A DNA stretch of 17,887 bases, from assembly GCA_001751155.1 (NCBI GenBank), contig MAXR01000039.1:9446-27332 (forward strand), read 5' to 3'. The first letter of the stretch is position 1; each line of letters begins with the position of its first letter. The notes under the pieces were generated by a model. It searched no databases. It saw nothing but the letters and a program-made list of their open reading frames with translations, and was not told where the DNA came from. This stretch comes from Desulfuromonadales bacterium C00003068 (GTDB lineage Bacteria > Desulfobacterota > Desulfuromonadia > Desulfuromonadales > Desulfuromonadaceae). Both the position numbers and the translations under genes were made by a program. This document shows positions 12,944-17,887 of the stretch, one piece after another.

Positions 12944-15325
12944 TCAATCGATTCCAGCTTCAAAATTAAAGTTCGATGTGTTGGGAAGATCACGGCGACT
13001 GCGTGCGGCATCCAAAACACGCCGCCCTTCAGTACTTAACGCCCCAAGGTGTGAAATATCAATGAGGTAGCCAGCACAACCTAGCTCTTGAAAGCGATTC
13101 ATTTCACCACACAACGAGAAATCAGTTTGCGAGTGGAGCACACTTAAGCCTCCACGATTGATCACTCGATATTCATCCCCTCGATCTGACACCAATGGCA
13201 GATCACTTTTAACCCCAGGGATACGAATCCGCGACGTGATCAGTGGAATCGAGCCATAAACCATCGCCTGAAGAGGGTACGTTCCTGCCCGACTGAACAG
13301 TTCTGAAATATTACTTTGCTCATCCTCAATGTACAGCTCACTAGAATCAGCACCAAGTTCCTGCCAACTCAACATCGCTTGGGTATTCATGCAAAAAAGG
13401 CGATAACTGGTCTCAAGATGCAAACCGTTCATCTTATTAAATAATCTAAAATGACTCAGATTGTTCAAGCGAAAATGGGTAAAACCTGCCTCAACGAGGT
13501 GATGTACTGCCTGCTGAATGGTCCGCCATTCTTGATCAAAAATCACAAAAGGGATATCCCATACAACGCCGCAACATTGGCGACTTGAGGCCTTCCAACG
13601 CCGATGCAACACGGCTGGCGTCAAAGGGACAAGAACACGGTCAACATCTGGGTTCTCCAACGCACGCATCTCACGCACATCACGCACGGCAACGGTTACT
13701 TCCTGCTGACGTCGCTGATATGGTCCTTTGGTTAACAAGGCTGCTTTGGCACGCTGTTTTTGACCATCGCGATTTTGACGTTTTAATTTATTAATATCCT
13801 CACGCAGATGTCGATAAAAGTCGCGGCGAATCTCTTTTAATCGCTTCGGCGGTATGACGACGCAAGGCAATCCATCGGCAATCAATTCAACCAGCTCAAA
13901 CGGATCATCAGAGGTACGGCTAAACACCTGCTTAAGTGCCTCAGCAGATAACGGGCTATCCGATGCAGGATAAACGTCGACATCATACGAAGCATTCAAC
14001 GTAACCGTACCCACTTTGGCAGCCAAAATAAGTTGTTGCTCGACAAGCTCAACCGATAATTCAAGCGGCTGCTTTTTTGCTTTAACCTGGCCCAACTTAC
14101 GACGACATGCCGCATCACTCATAGAAAAGGCTTGTTGCGATGAAACCTTAAAGACCGCATCACCCGTTTTAAATTTTTCGCCGAATGGATTGGTGACACA
14201 AGCTGGGCCAACACCAAGCTTTTTAACCGCGCGCGATCCAGCCCATAACTGCTTTAACGTGAACGCCGTACCAACCTTATCGCTCGCCGGTTGAATTCGG
14301 ATTCGATCACCGACATGAAGCGAGTCACGGCTTTTAAAATAAAGCTTATTTCCCTGACTACGCGTTACTTCACCGAGGTAACGACCCGTTGAACCCCGCA
14401 AGGCGGGGGTCGCCAGATCGGCGGGCTGCGTGCCAGCTAAAAACCCCTTGGTGGGTGTACGACCAAACGACTGTTTTAGCAGCACTCGTGCTTGTTTCAA
14501 AACATCTGGCCGTTGTGCTGGTGTCGCATCCATCATTTTGCGATAAGCTGTGACAACATTGGCGACATATTCCGCACTCTTCATCCGCCCTTCGATTTTG
14601 AAACTACTGACCCCAGCTTCTTGCAATGCTGGCAACAGTTCGATGGCAGAGAGGTCATTGGGTGAGAAGTAGTAGCCATGCTTACCACGATAGTTATAAC
14701 GACGGCGACAAGGTTGCGTACAGCGGCCGCGATTGCCACTTTTACCACCTAGGTAGGAGGAGAAATAACATTGCCCTGAAAAGCAAAAGCACAACGCACC
14801 ATGGATAAAATGTTCCAACTCCATCTGCGTTTGACTGCGAATATGTTGAATTTCAGGCAGGGTGAGTTCTCGCGCCAGCACCGCGCGTTCAAAGCCCATC
14901 TGTTCAAGCTGCTTCACTCCAGCACTATTGTGCACCGTCATTTGTGTTGACGAATGGAGAGGTAAATTGGGGAAATGTTCGCGTGCGGTTCGCCACACGC
15001 CTAAATCTTGAATAATCAGCGCATCGACTTCAGCCTCTTCTACTGCGGCGAGGTTGTCGATCAGCAGCGGTAACTCCTCCTCTTTCACCAGTGTATTCAT
15101 GGTGACGAACAGTTTACGCTGGCGCTCATGGGCATAACGCGTCATGGAACTTAAATCATCAAGAGAGAAGTTTTTAGCTTTCGCCCGCGCCGAGAAGGAT
15201 TGTAGACCACAATAAACAGCATCGGCGCCCGATTCCATTGCGGCAAAGAACGCCTCTAAACTTCCTGCGGGGGCAAGGAGTTCAGCAGTAAGGCGATTTG
15301 ATTTATTTTGTTTTTTCTCTTTCAC
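12944..15325 (-). CDS. Peptidase U32 family protein, RlhA-like
   Basis: This is a 793-residue U32-family protein. Members include E. coli RlhA, which hydroxylates C2501 of 23S rRNA, and other cysteine-rich tRNA and ubiquinone hydroxylases. ELLAPAGSLEAFFAAMESGA (15-34) is the TIM-barrel start. Residues 176-208 hold the family signature GALCFCFSGQC, then SGNRGRC and QPCRR, with Cys179, Cys186, Cys202 and Cys206 as the likely Fe-S ligands; Cys181 is an extra one. A long C-terminal half (about 330-793), including the DUF3656-like part, makes it longer than the 653-residue E. coli RlhA. The start is GTG at 15325, eight nt after GGAG; no better ATG exists nearby. Whether this is truly RlhA or another U32 hydroxylase is not certain from sequence. 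It stands alone on the minus strand, 230 bp from the porin. Confidence 0.88.
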   Translation of the reverse strand: MKEKKQNKSNRLTAELLAPAGSLEAFFAAMESGADAVYCGLQSFSARAKAKNFSLDDLSSMTRYAHERQRKLFVTMNTLVKEEELPLLIDNLAAVEEAEVDALIIQDLGVWRTAREHFPNLPLHSSTQMTVHNSAGVKQLEQMGFERAVLARELTLPEIQHIRSQTQMELEHFIHGALCFCFSGQCYFSSYLGGKSGNRGRCTQPCRRRYNYRGKHGYYFSPNDLSAIELLPALQEAGVSSFKIEGRMKSAEYVANVVTAYRKMMDATPAQRPDVLKQARVLLKQSFGRTPTKGFLAGTQPADLATPALRGSTGRYLGEVTRSQGNKLYFKSRDSLHVGDRIRIQPASDKVGTAFTLKQLWAGSRAVKKLGVGPACVTNPFGEKFKTGDAVFKVSSQQAFSMSDAACRRKLGQVKAKKQPLELSVELVEQQLILAAKVGTVTLNASYDVDVYPASDSPLSAEALKQVFSRTSDDPFELVELIADGLPCVVIPPKRLKEIRRDFYRHLREDINKLKRQNRDGQKQRAKAALLTKGPYQRRQQEVTVAVRDVREMRALENPDVDRVLVPLTPAVLHRRWKASSRQCCGVVWDIPFVIFDQEWRTIQQAVHHLVEAGFTHFRLNNLSHFRLFNKMNGLHLETSYRLFCMNTQAMLSWQELGADSSELYIEDEQSNISELFSRAGTYPLQAMVYGSIPLITSRIRIPGVKSDLPLVSDRGDEYRVINRGGLSVLHSQTDFSLCGEMNRFQELGCAGYLIDISHLGALSTEGRRVLDAARSRRDLPNTSNFNFEAGID

Positions 15326-15474
15326 AGTGATCTCTCCAGCACAGCTATAATGTTACCCCACAGCCATGATTCATGTAGTAGTAATTCTTCTATAAGCTTT
15401 TAAGTATAGCACCGCTGATACCACATTGCAGTAATCGTTGTGAATGTTCGCCATTTCACCAGCCGTTCACACAC

Positions 15475-15507
15475 AAAAAAAACCCCGCATCGTTATCGAT
15501 ACGGGGT
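15475..15507 (-). terminator. Rho-independent terminator after the porin gene
   Basis: On the minus strand, CCCCGTATCG pairs with CGATGCGGGG (10 bp including one G-U) around a 4-nt loop, followed by T8. It lies about 50 nt past the porin stop. Confidence 0.9.
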
Positions 15508-15523
15508 CATTTCATTACGTCAA

Positions 15524-15546
15524 CAACAGTTGACATGAAACTGTTG
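15524..15546 (-). other. Second hairpin in the porin 3' untranslated region
   Basis: CAACAGTT (15524-15531) and AACTGTTG (15539-15546) form a perfect 8-bp stem with a 7-nt loop, just after the porin stop and before its terminator. It has no T tract. It may protect the abundant porin message from 3' exonucleases, by inference. Confidence 0.5.
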
Positions 15547-15557
15547 CGGAATTGTGC

Positions 15558-16922
15558 TTAGAACTTGTAACGCAAGCGTGATGTGATGACATAAATATCT
15601 TCATCAGCAGAACCATCATGATCTGCTTCATAAAAATCAAGGGCATCATCGGTCAACAAATAACCTGCAGCCAGAGCAAATTCAAGGCTATTGTAAAGCT
15701 TATAACTCGCATAAGCATCCAGCTCAAAACCAATGGCATCATCAGCATAATCGGTTGTGCCTGAGTTGTCTTGGTACTCAAGATCTTCGGCAGTCATCAT
15801 GTAAAGAGCTGCAACACCAACTTTTAGCTTATCAGTAATTTTGGTGTCATAACCCAAGCGATTCATGATCAGACCCTTGTCTTGAATATAAGGGTCAGCT
15901 GAGAAATATTGATCAGAGTTCAAGCCTGCGAATAAAACAATAGAAGCGTAGGATGAGTTGATGTCAACGTCGGTAGCAATAAAGGCATCGAGGTCATCAT
16001 CGTTACGGTCATCATCACCTGATGCATACCAGAAGGTATAGGTGATTTTACCTTTACCAATTTTTGTTCCAAGGTCAACATGAACAAGGTAACCACCAAA
16101 GTCCATATCTTCCATAAACTGTCCAGTTTGGTACATTATGTCCCAATTTGCAAAAAAGTTGTCCCCTTTTGTACCACCATCAATGCCGAAGGTGTAAAGG
16201 TCAAGATCGAACCCTGTCAGCTTTTTAACCTTCCAAGTTTGGTCATCCATGGTGTCCTGCCATGCTACACCATCCTCGTCGACGCCACTATCAAACTCAT
16301 TAGCCGCATCACTGGTTTGCCATAGTGCAAAGAAACCAACTTTGGTTCCTTCAGTTGGATTTAAATTGTAACGTAAAAATAGCGCATCGAGGTCCTGAAA
16401 CGAATTATCGTCAGACACAACTTCGTAACCACGATACCAAGCAATCTCAAAATCGCCAACTCGGTAGTCAATACCAGCGGCAGTCTCACTCCACAAAAAC
16501 TTGTTGATTCTAACAGGTTGTAGACCGACTCTCAGACGTCCATCTGCTAGAGCAAAATCGGTGTAAGCCCAGCGTACTTCGAGAATTTTTCCATCACCTG
16601 AAAAATCACCACCGTCCTCATCACCAAAATGAAGGCCCCCAATCTCGACAGCAAACACCCCTTTTATGGCCCCATCATCGCTTGCTGCTTCAGTCCACAA
16701 ACGGTATTTAAGTGCTGCAAAACTATCATTAACATCATCGTCACTGATTACAGACTGCTTTGGATTCAACTTTGCTGCAAACTCTTTGCTCGCAGTAAAT
16801 ACGGACTGATTCGAGTTGATACGAAACTCAGATTTGAGATCGCCGTGAAAACTATACTCTACCGCCAACGCGGGTGTTACGATGACCAGCAACAATGCTA
16901 GTAATCCAAAAACTCTTTTCAT
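15558..16922 (-). CDS. Outer-membrane beta-barrel porin
   Basis: This is a 454-residue outer-membrane protein. MKRVFGLLALLLVIVTPALA (1-20) is a clear signal peptide with an Ala-x-Ala cleavage site. The mature part is rich in alternating aromatic and polar strands separated by acidic loops (DDDVND, DEDGGD, DDDRNDDD, EADHDGSADED), and ends in SRLRYKF; a terminal Phe is the outer-membrane assembly signal. RLRVGLQPVRINKFLW (about residues 138-153) resembles the barrel and constriction region of proteobacterial porins. The acidic loops suggest cation binding or preference, but the substrate is unknown. The ATG at 16922 follows AGGAGG by nine nt. An upstream in-frame ATG at 16979 would add 19 charged residues before the signal peptide and is rejected. 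It has its own terminator and a candidate sigma-54 promoter. Confidence 0.87.
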   Translation of the reverse strand: MKRVFGLLALLLVIVTPALAVEYSFHGDLKSEFRINSNQSVFTASKEFAAKLNPKQSVISDDDVNDSFAALKYRLWTEAASDDGAIKGVFAVEIGGLHFGDEDGGDFSGDGKILEVRWAYTDFALADGRLRVGLQPVRINKFLWSETAAGIDYRVGDFEIAWYRGYEVVSDDNSFQDLDALFLRYNLNPTEGTKVGFFALWQTSDAANEFDSGVDEDGVAWQDTMDDQTWKVKKLTGFDLDLYTFGIDGGTKGDNFFANWDIMYQTGQFMEDMDFGGYLVHVDLGTKIGKGKITYTFWYASGDDDRNDDDLDAFIATDVDINSSYASIVLFAGLNSDQYFSADPYIQDKGLIMNRLGYDTKITDKLKVGVAALYMMTAEDLEYQDNSGTTDYADDAIGFELDAYASYKLYNSLEFALAAGYLLTDDALDFYEADHDGSADEDIYVITSRLRYKF

Positions 16923-16992
16923 CCCTTGTTTCCTCCTAATTGTTCCAATTGATTGACTTAGCCGTCTCCCATGAGACAACTATAGGCTGTAA

Positions 16993-17008
16993 TGCAAACA
17001 CCGCACCA
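16993..17008 (-). promoter_or_regulatory. Candidate sigma-54 promoter of the porin gene
   Basis: On the minus strand TGGTGCGGTGTTTGCA has the invariant GG and GC at 10-bp separation and a perfect TTGCA -12 box; the -24 box is TGGTGC, 4/6 of consensus. The leader would be about 60 nt. No convincing sigma-70 promoter was seen in the same interval. Confidence 0.5.
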
Positions 17009-17015
17009 GCTCAAC

Positions 17016-17044
17016 CACTAGGACAATATGGCATAAAACTAGTG
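17016..17044. promoter_or_regulatory. CACTAG/CTAGTG dyad upstream of the porin promoter
   Basis: Perfect 6-bp inverted half-sites are separated by 17 bp, centred about 22 bp upstream of the candidate -24 box. The distal half overlaps the stop codon of the epimerase gene. It could be a regulator site or a weak hairpin ending epimerase transcripts; the evidence is slight. Confidence 0.25.
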
Positions 17045-17443
17045 CTGCATTTGACACATTTCCGTGAGTACGCCACCGCTACTTTTAGGGTGTAAAAACG
17101 CAATTTGGGTATGATGAGCACCACAGCGTGGTACATCATCGATGAGGCGAATTCCTTCACCTTTTAAGCGTTCGATCTCAGCGCACACATCCTCAACTTC
17201 GTAAGCGATGTGATGGACGCCGGGGCCATTTTTGGCAATAAACTTAGCAACAGGTGAATCTTCGCTGGTGGGCTCAAGTAGTTCGATGCGGCTTTCGCCA
17301 ACAGCAAAAAAAGCAACCTTGACCTTCTGCTCCTCGACAACCTCGATGCCCTCATCGTGCATGCCATAAACATCGCGATAAAGGGAAGCTGATTCTTCGA
17401 TACTGTGTACCGCGATACCAATATGGTTGATCTTCTTTACCAT
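17039..17443 (-). CDS. mce: Methylmalonyl-CoA epimerase
   Basis: This is a 134-residue vicinal-oxygen-chelate enzyme that interconverts (S)- and (R)-methylmalonyl-CoA, the step between propionyl-CoA carboxylation and methylmalonyl-CoA mutase. The two beta-alpha-beta-beta-beta modules begin at INHIGIAV (5-12) and GVHHIAYEV (75-83). Metal ligands by family pattern are His7, Glu54 (in RIELLEP), a His at 77 or 78, and Glu128 (GGVLTEM). The length matches the family. The ATG at 17443 lies eight nt after AGGAG; an earlier start at 17488 would add 15 residues outside the fold. It sits downstream of a biotin-carrier gene in the same direction but behind a terminator and its own promoter, so it is probably a separate unit in the same pathway. 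Confidence 0.92.
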   Translation of the reverse strand: MVKKINHIGIAVHSIEESASLYRDVYGMHDEGIEVVEEQKVKVAFFAVGESRIELLEPTSEDSPVAKFIAKNGPGVHHIAYEVEDVCAEIERLKGEGIRLIDDVPRCGAHHTQIAFLHPKSSGGVLTEMCQMQH

Positions 17444-17486
17444 CGGATAAACTCCTGATCTGCTTGCGTTAGAAGGTATTTTTTGC

Positions 17487-17515
17487 ACTTTAACGAATTT
17501 TCTTCTTTATATCAA
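17487..17515 (-). promoter_or_regulatory. Candidate sigma-70 promoter of the epimerase gene
   Basis: On the minus strand TTGATA (17515-17510) and TAAAGT (17492-17487) are exactly 17 bp apart, 5/6 and 4/6 matches. It lies between the preceding terminator and the epimerase start. Confidence 0.5.
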
Positions 17516-17520
17516 TGAAA

Positions 17521-17547
17521 CAAAGAAACCCCGCACAATGGCGAGGT
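17521..17547 (-). terminator. Terminator after the biotin-carrier gene
   Basis: On the minus strand ACCTCGC pairs with GCGGGGT (7 bp with one G-U) around a 6-nt loop, followed by TTCTTTG. It is 31 nt past the stop at 17579. The G-U pair is only possible on this strand, which fixes the orientation. Confidence 0.7.
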
Positions 17548-17578
17548 CTCTTTATCATATTACTATTGAGAGGCATCT

Positions 17579-17887
17579 CTACATGACGGCAGACAAGAAC
17601 TCAATCGTTGTTGCTTGACGTTGTTTCTTAATTTGCTTCGGATCAACCTCAACAAACTTCTCATCAGGAGTCACCTTAAATAAAGCTTGTCCTTTTGAAA
17701 CGATGGTACCGTCACCACCTTCGATAAGAATTTCATCGATGGTTCCAGAGAATGGTGCTGGAACCTTATTAAACATCTTCATTACCTCAAGAATAAATAA
17801 TGGTTGCCCTTTTTCGAAGTGCATCCCCTTGGTAACAAACGCAGGCAGACCCGGTGCTTCTTGGCCATAATACATACCGCCACCTGG
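17579..17887 (-). CDS. Biotin-carrier domain of an acyl-CoA or pyruvate-type carboxylase (5' truncated)
   Basis: Only the C-terminal 102 residues are in the window; the gene continues past 17887, and the first complete codons read Pro-Gly-Gly-Gly-Met-Tyr-Tyr. The biotinyl domain has the lysine motif EVMKMFNKV, where Lys receives biotin, then PAPFSGTIDEILI and GTIVSKGQALFKV. EVMKM in place of EAMKM is an accepted variant. The domain would carry CO2 between a biotin carboxylase and a carboxyltransferase. About 30 mostly charged residues follow it (KQIKKQRQ). Next to methylmalonyl-CoA epimerase, a propionyl-CoA or methylmalonyl-CoA carboxylase or transcarboxylase role is likely, but this is inference. 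Whether it is a stand-alone carrier or the tail of a large subunit cannot be seen. Confidence 0.85.
   Translation of the reverse strand, partial: PGGGMYYGQEAPGLPAFVTKGMHFEKGQPLFILEVMKMFNKVPAPFSGTIDEILIEGGDGTIVSKGQALFKVTPDEKFVEVDPKQIKKQRQATTIEFLSAVM

Noticed and set aside
1..17887. CRISPR array, tRNA or rRNA genes, prophage, toxin-antitoxin or defence island
   Set aside because: No spaced direct repeats, RNA-gene signatures, integrase or typical defence domains were seen on either strand.

Overview
This window looks like an ordinary stretch of chromosome from a Gram-negative anaerobe. A marine member of the Desulfuromonadales (Desulfuromonas or Pelobacter type) is my best guess. The grounds are moderate GC content, a cysteine-bearing PAS/sigma-54 activator, a NifX-type metallocofactor protein, an outer-membrane porin ending in Phe, and a methylmalonyl-CoA epimerase beside a biotin-carrier protein. 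This placement is inference from gene content; no rRNA or tRNA gene is present to settle it.

Layout. Positions 1-475: a small membrane-anchored DUF4124-like protein on the minus strand. Positions 479-637: a 143-bp MITE-like palindromic element with 14-bp terminal inverted repeats and an 8-bp target duplication. Positions 742-5632 (plus strand): thioredoxin reductase trxB with a clear terminator, then comM/yifB, a zinc-ribbon SAM methyltransferase, and a PAS-AAA-Fis sigma-54 activator. Positions 5637-6301: repeated GTTGCA half-sites, a sigma-54-like promoter and a NifX-family gene, which together could be the activator's target. Positions 6302-6618: non-coding, with a GC stem closing an AT-rich loop and an operator-like dyad. 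Positions 6619-7783: two convergent nitroreductases sharing a terminator. Positions 7892-11251: a CPA2-type antiporter with tandem CBS domains, followed at once by a DUF445 membrane protein. Positions 11252-12922: an ammonium transporter behind a near-consensus sigma-54 promoter, ending in a strong bidirectional terminator. Positions 12944-17887 (all minus strand): a U32-family protein (RlhA-like), a beta-barrel porin with a candidate sigma-54 promoter, methylmalonyl-CoA epimerase, and the 3' part of a biotin-carrier gene running off the window end.

How the genes relate. The epimerase and biotin carrier point to propionyl/methylmalonyl-CoA metabolism. Sigma-54 control recurs: one activator and three candidate -24/-12 promoters (NifX-like gene, amt, porin). 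The amt site fits nitrogen control. No CRISPR array, intact transposase, prophage or obvious defence island is visible. I did not find a clear undescribed multi-gene system. The best leads are the MITE, the activator/GTTGCA/NifX module, and an antiporter that carries Asn-Asn where relatives have the ion-binding Asp pair.
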